64,000 nucleotides of DNA, taken from contig QOQW01000030.1 of NCBI GenBank assembly GCA_003327425.1, forward strand, positions 1 through 64,000, given 5' to 3'. The position numbers and the translations under genes were made by a program. The DNA comes from Candidatus Ozemibacter sibiricus (GTDB lineage: Bacteria > Muiribacteriota > Ozemobacteria > Ozemobacterales > Ozemobacteraceae). The notes below the pieces were generated by a model. The model worked only from the letters and a program-made list of their open reading frames with translations, ran no database searches and was not told where the DNA came from. This document shows, one piece after another, positions 6,483 through 15,384 of the stretch. Each line of letters begins with the position of its first letter. The stretch's first letter is position 1.

Positions 6483-8180
6483 GTGTGGAGTAAATTGCGA
6501 GCCCGGCACTATGCCATCATCCTGCTGCTGGCGGTGGTCACCCTGGAGACGTCGGCGATCGCCGTGGATCGCTTCCTCAGTCGGGGCCAGGATACGGCCT
6601 TCGCCATCGAAGGGAAGTTCCGCAACAACCCCTTCATGGAGCGCTTCCAGCTGGCCGAGGCCAACGCGGCGCCGCTGCCTGCCACCCTGCCGATCCAGCG
6701 GCCGGGCGCTCTGGTCTCGCGCGTTTCCCTGAGCAAACAGGACATGGCCGGGGTCGCCAAGCCGGCCTTGGCGGCGGCTCTGCCTGCTCCCGCCGCTCTG
6801 GCCGAACTGAACGCGGTCCAGGATTGGCTCGAATACACGGTGAAGAAGGGCGATTCTCTGGCCCAGGTCGCCGGTCTGTTCGGGGTCAAGAGCGCCCATC
6901 TCGCGGCGGCCAATGATCTGACGGAAGAGAAGAACCTCAAAGTCGGCCAGAAACTGCGGATTCCTCTTTCTTCCAGTCGGTTGGTCTACACGGTGAAAGC
7001 CGGCGATTCCCTCTCCAAGATCGCCGGACGATTCGGCGTCACCATCCAGGATCTGATCACCGAGAACAACCTCAAGACCTACTCGTTGACCGAAGACCAG
7101 AAGCTGACCATTCCCCTGCGCGTGCAGACCTCGGCCCTGACCATGGTCAAGACCGAGACGGCGGCACCGACCCCCTTGCAGATCATCCGGGACAACCCGG
7201 CCGCCGCGGCCCCGAATCGGGCCCAGCTGGCAATGGTGCCTTCCCCGAACAAGCTGCAGATGGTGGGGAATCCCAGCCTGCCCACCGCTCTCAAGATCGT
7301 GCGGGCTCCCCTGCCTGAAGCGCCGGCCGCGGCGCCGCTCGCTGCCCCCGCCCCGGCTCCCGTCGCCGCCCCCGCCTCGGCCAAGGTCCAGGCGCCGGCT
7401 CCTGCCCCGGTCGCGGCCCCCGCGCCCGCGGTGAGGCCGAGCCTGCCCGTGGCGGCCGCTCCTACCGCTCCCGCGGCTCAGGTGGTGCCGGCGGTGGCGC
7501 CGGTCGCGGCTCCCGCTCCGGCCGAGCGGACGCTGGCGGTGAAAGCGACCACGACCACCACCGAGTCCATTCCCACCGGAGATGACGAGATCAAGATCAT
7601 CCTCTACACGGTGAAGGATGGCGACAACCTGGCCAAGATCGCTCGCGACTACAAGACCTCCATCTCGCAGATCGTCTCGCACAATGCGCTTTCCAACGGC
7701 AACCTGAAAGTCGGCCAGCAGGTGAAGATCCCGGTCACCAAGCGGTTCTACCGGGTCATGCAGGTGACCAGCCGCAAGACCCCTCCCCGGCTGCGCTTCC
7801 ACATGCCGGTCGCCGGCCACGTCACCGACGGCTACGGTTGGCGGAACCACCCGGTCTGGCGCAAGCGGCTGTTCCACGCAGGCGTCGATATCGCCGCGTG
7901 CACCGGCTCGCCGATCACGGCGGCCCTGCCGGGGCAGGTGGTTTACGCCGGCTGGCGCAGCGGCTATGGCAAGCTGATCATCATCCGCCATGCCAACGGC
8001 TTGTCGACCCGCTATGGGCACTGCAGCTCCTTCACGGTGCGGCGCGGCCAGATGGTCCGAGCTGGCCAGATGATCGGCCGGGTCGGCTCCACCGGCGTGG
8101 CGACCGGCCCCCACCTCCACTTCGAGATCCGCCGCAACGGCAAGACCTTGAACCCGCACACCCTGCTGGCCGGCCTCTGA
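6483..8180 (+). CDS. LysM / M23 family murein endopeptidase
   Basis: An exported peptidoglycan hydrolase of 565 residues. An N-terminal hydrophobic segment (about 8-25) serves as signal or anchor. LysM repeats follow at about 116-162 and 168-217, then an Ala/Pro-rich spacer (about 278-356) and a third LysM (about 373-419). A C-terminal M23 (LytM) domain is at 443-562. The zinc-site residues are complete: H465-x3-D469 and H544-L-H546, so it should be an active endopeptidase rather than an EnvC-like activator. The start is GTG at 6483, behind AAGGAG at 6471-6476; the reading frame extends far upstream but without a ribosome-binding site. It heads a four-gene envelope operon. Confidence 0.93.
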   Translation: MWSKLRARHYAIILLLAVVTLETSAIAVDRFLSRGQDTAFAIEGKFRNNPFMERFQLAEANAAPLPATLPIQRPGALVSRVSLSKQDMAGVAKPALAAALPAPAALAELNAVQDWLEYTVKKGDSLAQVAGLFGVKSAHLAAANDLTEEKNLKVGQKLRIPLSSSRLVYTVKAGDSLSKIAGRFGVTIQDLITENNLKTYSLTEDQKLTIPLRVQTSALTMVKTETAAPTPLQIIRDNPAAAAPNRAQLAMVPSPNKLQMVGNPSLPTALKIVRAPLPEAPAAAPLAAPAPAPVAAPASAKVQAPAPAPVAAPAPAVRPSLPVAAAPTAPAAQVVPAVAPVAAPAPAERTLAVKATTTTTESIPTGDDEIKIILYTVKDGDNLAKIARDYKTSISQIVSHNALSNGNLKVGQQVKIPVTKRFYRVMQVTSRKTPPRLRFHMPVAGHVTDGYGWRNHPVWRKRLFHAGVDIAACTGSPITAALPGQVVYAGWRSGYGKLIIIRHANGLSTRYGHCSSFTVRRGQMVRAGQMIGRVGSTGVATGPHLHFEIRRNGKTLNPHTLLAGL

Positions 8181-8223
8181 GGCGGCCCCCACCCGCACCG
8201 TACATGGAAGGCCCCGCCATGGC

Positions 8224-10167
8224 ATGAGCAGCATTCCCCTCCCAGGGGCCGGCGCCCCGGCGCCGGGCACCCCGCCGACTCCCCCGGGGACTCCGGGACG
8301 CTCGTGGCCCAGGATCATGCTCGCCGTCGTGGCGGGCCTTTTCCTGTATCTGGGGTCGGGGTTCACCGCCAGCAGCCTGCAGACGCTCGATCCCGATCGC
8401 ACTTACGATACCGAGCCCTGGACCGGTCCGGCCGCGCTGCCGGGCGTGTTCACCAACTTCAATCCTCGCACCATTCCCGAGCTGCAGGCGGGGCGACCGA
8501 CGCCGGAGAAAGAGCCGGCCCCCGGGCTCGACTGGCTGCCCGCCCCCCGGGCCCGCGAGTTCGGCTCCCATCGGGTGCCGTTCCATCCCCCTTCCGAAGT
8601 CGCTCCGGGCGAGATGGGCACCAGCCTGCCTCTCGTCGATCGTCTGCCTCCCGGCTATACTGACCTCAATGAGCGCGAAGATGACCGGGTGTTCAGCTCG
8701 AACCTGTATACCGACACCACCATCTATGGGAACTGGGTCGACAAGAACAAGCACCTGTCGAGCAAGACCCGCGGCACCTTCTACGAGCAGAACCTGCGCT
8801 ACGATCTCTATACCACCCGCGCCAATGGCGATTCGCTGGCGGTGGTCGTCGACACCGTCCATAACAACGATAAACGCGAGTACAAGGAAGGCTTCACGCT
8901 CAACCAGCTCACCGTCGAATCGCGCACCGCCCGCTCCTTGCTGTCGTTCGGGCATTCCTACCCTGAATTCACACCGTTCACCATGACCCAGCAGCAGATG
9001 GGATTGTACGGGGTCCAGCGCTTCCAGAACACCGAGGTGCGCACCTTCACCGGCTATAAAGCGGTCGAGAAGGATGATCTGAAGACGCCCCGGCTGGTCA
9101 GCGGCCTGCGCGTCGAGCACCGGCATGACGACGCGGTGACGATCGGTCTCAATGCGGTTGGCACCCGCGATGTGCATGACAATCCCGGGGCCGATCGCAC
9201 CCTGCCCACCATTCGCAACAAGGTCTATTCGATGGATGTCAGCGTGCGGCCGACCGAGAACATCTGGGTCGATGGCGAGTACGCGCGCAGCGACACCGAT
9301 TTCGACCGCCGGGTGACCTCCGGCAACCAGCTCGATACCGCCTTCCGGTTCAAAGGGGGCTACGGGCGCGAGAACTACCGCGCCGAGGCGGGCGTCGAGC
9401 AGGCCGGCACCGCCTTTCTCACCTACCTCGGCGAAAGTCCCCGCGATGAACGGGCCTTCTTCGGCAATTTCTTCTACGAGCTGAACCGCTATGTCTCGAC
9501 CCGCATCGGCGGGCGCAGTTCGCGCGACAACCTCGACAACTACAAGCGCGATACCCTGGTGCGCAACCAGCCCGAGGTCCAGGTCACCGTGCGGCCCAGC
9601 GACTACTACCGCGATCTGCGGGTCGATTTCTTCTATCAGCCGCTGCATGAGTATTCCGACAACACCAGATTCGTCGATCGGTACCGCGACCTGATGTGGG
9701 TCGAGCTCAACCATCGGGCCGGGGCCCTGCGCTATTTCGCCGGACTCAGCTCGACCATCGACAAGGACAAGGTGGCCAGGATCAACGACCGCGACATCAA
9801 CCGCTTCGACCTCAAGCTGACCTGGGAATACGACTCGCAGAACCGGTTGTACGGTCTGGTGAGCCAGGAGCAGCTTTCGTACAAGGTGGCAGGGGGGCAG
9901 GATGTGATGAGCCTGTACGGGTTCGGCGGGCACTCTCAGTTCCATGAGGATGTCAGCCTGAACCTCGATTTCACGCATGAACTCAACGATCCCGCCAACG
10001 CCTCCTGGGATTCGAAGCACGATCGGCTCAACCTGTCGCTGACCAAGGAATACAACAACATGGCCCGTCTGATCCTCGATCTGCAGGGGTCCTCCCATCG
10101 GTTCACCCTGCCCGGCCGCGATTATTCCGATCTCACGGCCAAACTCCGCTTCTTGAGGTCGTTCTGA
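8224..10167 (+). CDS. outer-membrane beta-barrel protein, unclassified
   Basis: A 647-residue protein with a Pro-rich N-terminus, a hydrophobic export segment (about 28-48) and a long beta-rich body. The body consists of repeated short alternating strands rich in Tyr/Arg/Asp separated by Asp/Asn-rich turns. It ends in ...RFLRSF, matching the terminal Phe signature of outer-membrane barrels. I do not recognise a named family; porin-like or DUF-class barrel are both possible. The gene is 43 bp downstream of the LysM/M23 gene, and its stop is followed one base later by the FecR-like gene, so the products are probably made together at the outer membrane. Confidence 0.75.
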   Translation: MSSIPLPGAGAPAPGTPPTPPGTPGRSWPRIMLAVVAGLFLYLGSGFTASSLQTLDPDRTYDTEPWTGPAALPGVFTNFNPRTIPELQAGRPTPEKEPAPGLDWLPAPRAREFGSHRVPFHPPSEVAPGEMGTSLPLVDRLPPGYTDLNEREDDRVFSSNLYTDTTIYGNWVDKNKHLSSKTRGTFYEQNLRYDLYTTRANGDSLAVVVDTVHNNDKREYKEGFTLNQLTVESRTARSLLSFGHSYPEFTPFTMTQQQMGLYGVQRFQNTEVRTFTGYKAVEKDDLKTPRLVSGLRVEHRHDDAVTIGLNAVGTRDVHDNPGADRTLPTIRNKVYSMDVSVRPTENIWVDGEYARSDTDFDRRVTSGNQLDTAFRFKGGYGRENYRAEAGVEQAGTAFLTYLGESPRDERAFFGNFFYELNRYVSTRIGGRSSRDNLDNYKRDTLVRNQPEVQVTVRPSDYYRDLRVDFFYQPLHEYSDNTRFVDRYRDLMWVELNHRAGALRYFAGLSSTIDKDKVARINDRDINRFDLKLTWEYDSQNRLYGLVSQEQLSYKVAGGQDVMSLYGFGGHSQFHEDVSLNLDFTHELNDPANASWDSKHDRLNLSLTKEYNNMARLILDLQGSSHRFTLPGRDYSDLTAKLRFLRSF

Positions 10168-10168
10168 G

Positions 10169-11848
10169 ATGACCCGTCGTCATCGGCTGTCGTCGCCGCG
10201 GCAGTGGTTGGCCGTCGGGCTGGCCTGCCTGCTGGCCATGGTCGGCGTGGGGCCCGGCTCGGCCGCCACCCACCCCGAGCAGACCATGTGGCTGGCCAAG
10301 GATGGCTACGTCAAAGACCAGCTGGTCGCGGTCTTCGTCGACGGTCCGGTCTGGTTCAACCATCTCGGCCAGTCGGAATGGAAGCGGGTCACCCAGCGCC
10401 AGACCTTCATCGACGGCGATGCCATCCGGACCGGCAACCACGGCTATGCGGTGCTGTCGTGGTCGACCGACAACCTGCTGCTGATCAAGCCCAAGTCAGG
10501 GGTCCGGTTTTCCATCGATGCGCGGGGCCAGCCGCAGGTGCTGGTGCGGGCCCACGAGGCTACCCTGCTGCTGTCGTCGCGGGAGTCGCGCAGCGTGCAG
10601 ATCGAGGGCCGGCACGGCGCTCTGTGGGTGCCCCACGGCGAGGCTTCCATCCAGGCCAACGCCCAGCACGATCTGGTGAAGTGCCTGGCCGGCGAGGCCG
10701 AGTATCGCATGCTGGGCAGCGCCCAGCCGGTGCGGATTCCCGAGGGCTACGGCCTCGAACTCGACCGGCGGGGGCAGGATTCGGCGTTGACCGCCTATGA
10801 CATGCGCATGGAATACGACGCCTGGCGGCGGTTCAATACCTGGTTGCGCAACTTCGACGTCGTGCACGAGCGGATGACCACCGAGCTGTCGTATCGGGTC
10901 GATGCGGCGATGGTCAACGGGGTGTTCGTCAGCAACCTCGAGGTGGACCCGGACGGCTATCGCATTCTTGATCCGGGGGCCGACCCCGCGCCGCGCGAGA
11001 TCCACTTCAAGGTCAAGATCACGCCGTATCCGCGCCCGCACGACAAGTTCGAGGTCTACTTGAACAAAGATCTGGTCTATGCTCTGCGCGAGGGTCGGGA
11101 AGGCTACTACGAGGTGCGGTTCCGGCTGCCGCATTTCCCCGAATTCCCCATCAAGGTGCACTACATCGACAGCAAAGGGCGCCGCGACCGCATCTTCGAC
11201 GGGCGGTTCGTGGTCTTCAACCGGCATCGCAAGATCGCCGAGGTCCGGCATTTCCTGAGACAGCTGGCGATGGCGTTCGAACGCCGCGATCTGCTCTTCC
11301 TGCGCGACCACATCTCGCGCGATTATCGCGACTGGTACGGCAACACCTACTGGGACTTCACCCGCCTGCTCGACGACACTCTGCGCCAGTATCGCGACCT
11401 GCGCCTGGTGCTGCATCCGCATTCCTTCATCTTCCGGGGGGATCAGGTACAGGTCAACCTGAACTACCGGCTGACCGCCTTGACCGGCAACTGGACCTGG
11501 CGGTACGAGGACCTCGGCAGCGAGTTGATGACGCTGGTCTTCGCCGACGGCGACTGGCGGATCCGGTCGAAGGCCAAGGGGCTGTTCTTCCAGCGCCTGA
11601 AGGTGGCGGTCGACCTGCGGCAGGGCATCCTGCGCGGGCGAGTGCTCGACGAGGTGTCGGGACGGCCGGTGGTGGGGGCCCAGGTGAAGGTGCTCAAGAC
11701 CTCTTTCCAGACCAGCACCGACAGCATGGGAGAGTATGTCTTCTACAACATCCCGCCCGGCAAGTACGATGTCGAGATCACCAAGAACGGCTTCGGCAAG
11801 GTCACGGTCAGCCAGGTCGAGGTGGTCCCGACCGGCGAGCGCCATTGA
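10169..11848 (+). CDS. secreted FecR-like / NTF2-like / CNA-B-like protein
   Basis: A 559-residue exported protein (signal peptide about 1-32, cleavage near GSA-AT). Residues about 60-180 form a FecR-like beta domain (DGDAIRTGNHGYAVLSW, KSGVRFSIDARG). A central region follows; about 375-475 resembles an NTF2-fold snoal-like unit (FLRDHISRDYRDWYGNTYWD, then NYRLTALTGNW and VFADGDWRI). The tail (about 485-555) is a carboxypeptidase-regulatory/CNA-B-like beta-sandwich (GRVLDEVSGRPVVGAQV, GEYVFYNIPPGKYDVEI). It probably works as an extracytoplasmic binding or scaffold protein with the adjacent barrel. No enzyme motif is seen. Confidence 0.75.
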   Translation: MTRRHRLSSPRQWLAVGLACLLAMVGVGPGSAATHPEQTMWLAKDGYVKDQLVAVFVDGPVWFNHLGQSEWKRVTQRQTFIDGDAIRTGNHGYAVLSWSTDNLLLIKPKSGVRFSIDARGQPQVLVRAHEATLLLSSRESRSVQIEGRHGALWVPHGEASIQANAQHDLVKCLAGEAEYRMLGSAQPVRIPEGYGLELDRRGQDSALTAYDMRMEYDAWRRFNTWLRNFDVVHERMTTELSYRVDAAMVNGVFVSNLEVDPDGYRILDPGADPAPREIHFKVKITPYPRPHDKFEVYLNKDLVYALREGREGYYEVRFRLPHFPEFPIKVHYIDSKGRRDRIFDGRFVVFNRHRKIAEVRHFLRQLAMAFERRDLLFLRDHISRDYRDWYGNTYWDFTRLLDDTLRQYRDLRLVLHPHSFIFRGDQVQVNLNYRLTALTGNWTWRYEDLGSELMTLVFADGDWRIRSKAKGLFFQRLKVAVDLRQGILRGRVLDEVSGRPVVGAQVKVLKTSFQTSTDSMGEYVFYNIPPGKYDVEITKNGFGKVTVSQVEVVPTGERH

Positions 11849-11859
11849 GGAGGACGACG

Positions 11860-12525
11860 ATGATCGAGCACTCTCGGCCAGTGTCGGCCAAGACCTTGCT
11901 GCTGCTCATACTGGTATCGCTCTACACGGGCCTTTCGGGCTGCGGACAGCAGGTGGCGTCGCGACCGGCGGCGGGGGTGGGGGTCGAGGTGTCGGGCGTG
12001 CTGCCCGCCGGCCGGGCGGGCTCGTTGCTGTTCGAACAGGAGGAGACCGGCATCCGGGTGACGGTGCCGGTCGACGGGGGCGGCCGGTTCTCGTCGCGGC
12101 TGCCGGCGGGGCGCTACCGCATCTTGATGCAGCAGGCCGATGGCCGTCTGACGCTGGTCCGGCGTGGCGTCACGCTCGAAGACAATCTGACGATCAGCCT
12201 GCTCGACGTCGATCTGGTGCCCATTCCAACCGTGACCAGCGTCGCGGTGCCCCAGGTCGGAGCGACCGATGCCATCATCGAATGGGAAACGGACATCGAG
12301 TCGGAGGGGCGCATCGACTTCGGGTTCTCGGCGGCGTACGGGCAGTCGACCTATACCGACACCCGCCTGTCCCGGCGACATCGCATCCAGTTGCTGGGTC
12401 TGCTGCCGGCGACCCCTTACCACTTCCGCATCGTCTCGACCCGGCATGGCCTGGAAGAGGTGGAAACCTTCTCCCAGGATTACGTGTTCACGACCGAGGC
12501 GGCCCCGCCTCCGCCCGCTGACTGA
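11860..12525 (+). CDS. FN3-domain lipoprotein
   Basis: A lipoprotein (signal peptide with LSGC lipobox) of about 221 residues. A short carboxypeptidase-regulatory-like beta-sandwich (about 40-115) is followed by a fibronectin type III-like domain (about 125-215; TDAIIEWETDIESEGRIDFG, LLPATPYHFRI). I start it at ATG 11860, 6 nt behind AGGAGG, rather than at the upstream in-frame TTG that overlaps the previous stop. Last gene of the envelope operon; likely a periplasm-facing partner of the barrel or FecR-like protein. Confidence 0.85.
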   Translation: MIEHSRPVSAKTLLLLILVSLYTGLSGCGQQVASRPAAGVGVEVSGVLPAGRAGSLLFEQEETGIRVTVPVDGGGRFSSRLPAGRYRILMQQADGRLTLVRRGVTLEDNLTISLLDVDLVPIPTVTSVAVPQVGATDAIIEWETDIESEGRIDFGFSAAYGQSTYTDTRLSRRHRIQLLGLLPATPYHFRIVSTRHGLEEVETFSQDYVFTTEAAPPPPAD

Positions 12526-12879
12526 GGAAGCGGCCCGGCGGGAGCGGTGGGGCGCGCCGCGCCTGAGCCGGTGGACTGGACAGGCCGGCCTGTGCCCGCT
12601 GGCCGCCGGCATGGGTCGGGGTGGTCGGCCGCGACGGTCGAGGGTAAGAGAGCGGCCAGTCGAGGCACCGCCGAGCCAGGAGCAGGCCCCTGCCCCCGGC
12701 CAGAACGGCGGTTCCTGAACCCCTGGTCCGACCTTGGCCCTTGGAGCGTTTGCCAGCCGGGAGGCGGTGGGGCATGGCAAGATTCTTCGGGATAGGACCT
12801 AAGGTGGCAGGGGCGACGGTTCGATACACAGGATAAGGATCTCGCCGTCCGGGCGTGGGACGGGGGCAAAGGAGGCAGT
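12526..12879. other. intergenic region before murC-like gene
   Basis: A 354-bp gap. Near 12714-12728 the minus strand contains a 15-bp stretch differing by one base from the GACCAGGGGTCCAGG core found in palindromic repeats at 21711 and 53340. No gene and no clear promoter. AGGAGG precedes the next ATG. Confidence 0.45.
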
Positions 12880-14235
12880 ATGAACGCATACTTCGTCGGC
12901 ATCGGTGGCATGGGCATGAGCGGGATCGCCAAGATCCTGCATCTGGCGGGCGGGCGGATCGCCGGCTCGGACCGGGCGCTCGATGGCGACTACTGCAAGC
13001 GGCTGCGGGCGTTGGGCATTCCCATCTACCCGCAGGACGGCACCGGGCTCGACCGCTACCTGCAGGAGTTCGGGGTGAAGCCGGACGAGGCGGTCGTGGT
13101 CAAGTCGACGGCGGTCGAGGATCAGGTGCCTGACATCGTGGCCGCGCGCCGGCTCGGGCTGCGCGAGATCATGCGTTCCGACCTGCTGGCCTCGCTGTTC
13201 AACGCCAAGCTGGGCATCGCCATCGCTGGCACCGCCGGCAAGACGACCACCTCGGGGCTGGCGGCCTGGCTGTTGAAATTCGCCGGTCTCGAGCCGACCT
13301 GCGCCATCGGTGGGGTGATCAGCGGGCTCGATACCAACGCCTTTCGCGGGACGGGGCCCCATTTCGTCATCGAAGCCGACGAATCGGACGGTTCGATCGT
13401 CAAGTATCGGCCGTACGTGGCGCTGCTGACCAACATCTCGCGCGATCACAAACCCCTCGAGGAGCTGATGGCCCTGTTCGCCACCTATCTGGGCCATACC
13501 GACCCGGCGGGGGCCAAGGTGCTCTGCGGCGATGATCCGCACATCGCCGAGCTGCGGAAGGGGCTGAGCGGAAAGGTCATCACCTACGGGTGCGATCCGG
13601 GCAACGACGTGCATCCCGAGAAGCTGGTGGTGGCCGCCGACCACTCGACCTTCGCGGTGGGCGGGGTGCCGTTCGAGATCGGCCTGCCCGGGCGGCACAA
13701 CGTGCTGAATGCCCTGGGAGTCATCGCCATCGGGCGGTTCCTGGGCCTTCCGCTGGAAGAGATGGCGGCCGCCTTGCGCGCCTTCCCCGGCATGAAGCGC
13801 CGGTTCGAAAAGGTGGGCACCGCCCAGGGCGTCACCATCATCGATGATTTCGCCCACAACCCCGCCGAGATCGAGGCGGCCATCGACACGGCGCGGCGCA
13901 CCTCGAAGCGCCGGTTCATCGTCTACCAGCCGCATGGCTTCGGGCCGACCCGCTTCACGCGCCAGGATCTCGTCAAGGTCTTCCGGTCGTTGCGGCCGGA
14001 CGAGTTCCTGTACCTCGACGACATCTATTATGGCGGCGGCACCGTCGAGAAGGACATCTCGTCGAAGGACATCGTCGAAGAGGTGCGGGCGGGCTTCCCC
14101 AATGTCTACTATCACGGCGACCGCCAGCGCATCGTTACCGACATCGTCAACCAGGCGCAGGCCGGCGATATGGTGCTGGTGATGGGCGCGCGCGACATCA
14201 ATCGCATCTGCCAGGAGATCCTGGACCGTCTTTAA
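12880..14235 (+). CDS. stand-alone Mur ligase (MurC-like)
   Basis: A 451-residue cytoplasmic Mur-ligase-fold ATPase. It shows the Rossmann start (YFVGIGGMGMSGIA), P-loop (GTAGKTTTS, about 117-125), VIEADESDGS, LLTNISRDH, DDFAHNPAEIEA and a C-terminal ligase domain (VYQPHGFGPTRF, VMGARDINRI). The order and motifs match MurC, which adds L-Ala to UDP-MurNAc, but several residues deviate: canonical GTHGKTTT has His where this has Ala, and the MurC DDYGHHP loop is DDFAHNP. It is not in a division/cell-wall cluster. It could be a divergent MurC, an Mpl-type recycling ligase, or a ligase for another substrate. Ribosome-binding site AGGAGG is well placed. Confidence 0.82.
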   Translation: MNAYFVGIGGMGMSGIAKILHLAGGRIAGSDRALDGDYCKRLRALGIPIYPQDGTGLDRYLQEFGVKPDEAVVVKSTAVEDQVPDIVAARRLGLREIMRSDLLASLFNAKLGIAIAGTAGKTTTSGLAAWLLKFAGLEPTCAIGGVISGLDTNAFRGTGPHFVIEADESDGSIVKYRPYVALLTNISRDHKPLEELMALFATYLGHTDPAGAKVLCGDDPHIAELRKGLSGKVITYGCDPGNDVHPEKLVVAADHSTFAVGGVPFEIGLPGRHNVLNALGVIAIGRFLGLPLEEMAAALRAFPGMKRRFEKVGTAQGVTIIDDFAHNPAEIEAAIDTARRTSKRRFIVYQPHGFGPTRFTRQDLVKVFRSLRPDEFLYLDDIYYGGGTVEKDISSKDIVEEVRAGFPNVYYHGDRQRIVTDIVNQAQAGDMVLVMGARDINRICQEILDRL

Positions 14236-14347
14236 CGCGCGCGCGGCGCCGGCCGAGCTCACGGCGGAGATGGTTCCGTCGGCGCGGTGAAATCTGGTAT
14301 CCTGGCGGCATCACCCCACGGGCCGTCGATCGGCCAGGAAGGCTGCC

Positions 14348-15028
14348 ATGAACACGACACTGCTTTTCTCTCTGCCCCCCAGCCAGCTCAGGGTCGGGCT
14401 CATCGAGGCCGACGGCCTGCAGGTCGGGCCCTCGCCCGCCGAGTATCTGCGCGAGATCGCCGCCGAGATCAAACCGCTGCTCGAGCCGGGGTGGGTCTAC
14501 CCCGATCATCTGCAGAAGGGCATCCGCAGCCTGCTGAAGTCGTTCGGCTTCCACCCCTCGGGTCGGAATCGGCCGGCGTCCGAGTTCCTGGTCAAGGACC
14601 TGCAGGCGAGGGGCAGCTTCCATGCGATCAACAATGTGGTCGACATCAACAACCACCTGTCGCTGGTCTCCCACCTGCCGATCAGCATCATCGATCTCGA
14701 GCGGACGGGCGACCGGCTCTGCCTGCGCCTGGGCGGCGAACATGAAGAATATGTCTTCAATCGCGAAGGGCAGGTGCTGGCCTTGAAGCATCTGTTGGTG
14801 ATCGCTCGGGCCGAGGGCGATCACGCCGCGGTGGGCAGTCCGGTCAAGGATTCCCAGGCGACCAAGATCACCGAGACGACGCGGCGGGCCTTCGGGGTGA
14901 TCTACACCGCCGCCACCATCACGCCCGAAGGCGAGCTGGCTGCCCTGTTGCAGCGCTTCGCCGATCTGCTGAAGGGGCGGGCGGGGGCCGCCACGGCCGT
15001 CTGGAAGATCGTCGATGGACCCCGATGA
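14348..15028 (+). CDS. B3/B4 domain protein (PheRS-beta-like tRNA-binding fold)
   Basis: A 226-residue protein dominated by a B3/B4 domain, the editing-type fold of phenylalanyl-tRNA synthetase beta that also occurs as small free-standing proteins. The diagnostic stretch is FHPSGRNRPASEFLVKDL, NNVVDINNHLSL and LPISIIDLER (about 72-118). Such proteins may deacylate mischarged tRNA or free aminoacyl species; the true substrate is unknown. It follows the Mur ligase on the same strand after 112 bp. A TGG-TATCCT extended -10 lies about 50 bp upstream with only a weak -35. Confidence 0.85.
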   Translation: MNTTLLFSLPPSQLRVGLIEADGLQVGPSPAEYLREIAAEIKPLLEPGWVYPDHLQKGIRSLLKSFGFHPSGRNRPASEFLVKDLQARGSFHAINNVVDINNHLSLVSHLPISIIDLERTGDRLCLRLGGEHEEYVFNREGQVLALKHLLVIARAEGDHAAVGSPVKDSQATKITETTRRAFGVIYTAATITPEGELAALLQRFADLLKGRAGAATAVWKIVDGPR

Positions 15029-15116
15029 GGACCGAGGCCCGTCGCCCCGCCTCGTTTCTGGTAGAATGGAGCGGCAGACCTGTGGAAGGTGGGTGTTGAA
15101 CGTGCAAGGAGGATTT

Positions 15117-15380
15117 ATGAGACGATGGTTGCTGCTGACCTTGCTGGTGGCTGGGCTGGCCGGTCTCGCTGGCTGCACCGGGACCGAAGCCAAGCTCGAG
15201 AAGGAACTGAAGTCCCCCGATCCGAACGTGCGGCGGGAAGCCGCCATCCAACTCGGTGAACTCGCCACGCCACGGGCGTTGCAGTTGCTCGAACTGGCCA
15301 AAGACGACCCCGATTTCCAGGTGCGGGACGCGGTCCGCGAAGCCATCAAGCAGATCAACAAGCGCACCTTCCTGAAATAG
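15117..15380 (+). CDS. small HEAT-repeat lipoprotein
   Basis: An 87-residue lipoprotein with a signal peptide ending LAGC (Cys20). The body is a single HEAT/PBS-type helical pair (SPDPNVRREAAIQLGELA and DPDFQVRDAVREAIKQI). Start chosen at the ATG behind AAGGAGG (15106-15112); the longer frame upstream lacks a signal. A TGG-TAGAAT -10 lies about 50 bp upstream. It ends 4 bp before the radical SAM gene, so the two are likely co-expressed. HEAT repeats mediate protein contacts; the partner is unknown. Confidence 0.85.
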   Translation: MRRWLLLTLLVAGLAGLAGCTGTEAKLEKELKSPDPNVRREAAIQLGELATPRALQLLELAKDDPDFQVRDAVREAIKQINKRTFLK

Positions 15381-15384
15381 GACG

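Noticed and set aside
6321-8402. Long minus-strand open frame opposite the LysM/M23 gene
   Set aside because: Composition and overlap show it to be an antisense shadow; the plus-strand gene has domains, an RBS and intact catalytic residues.
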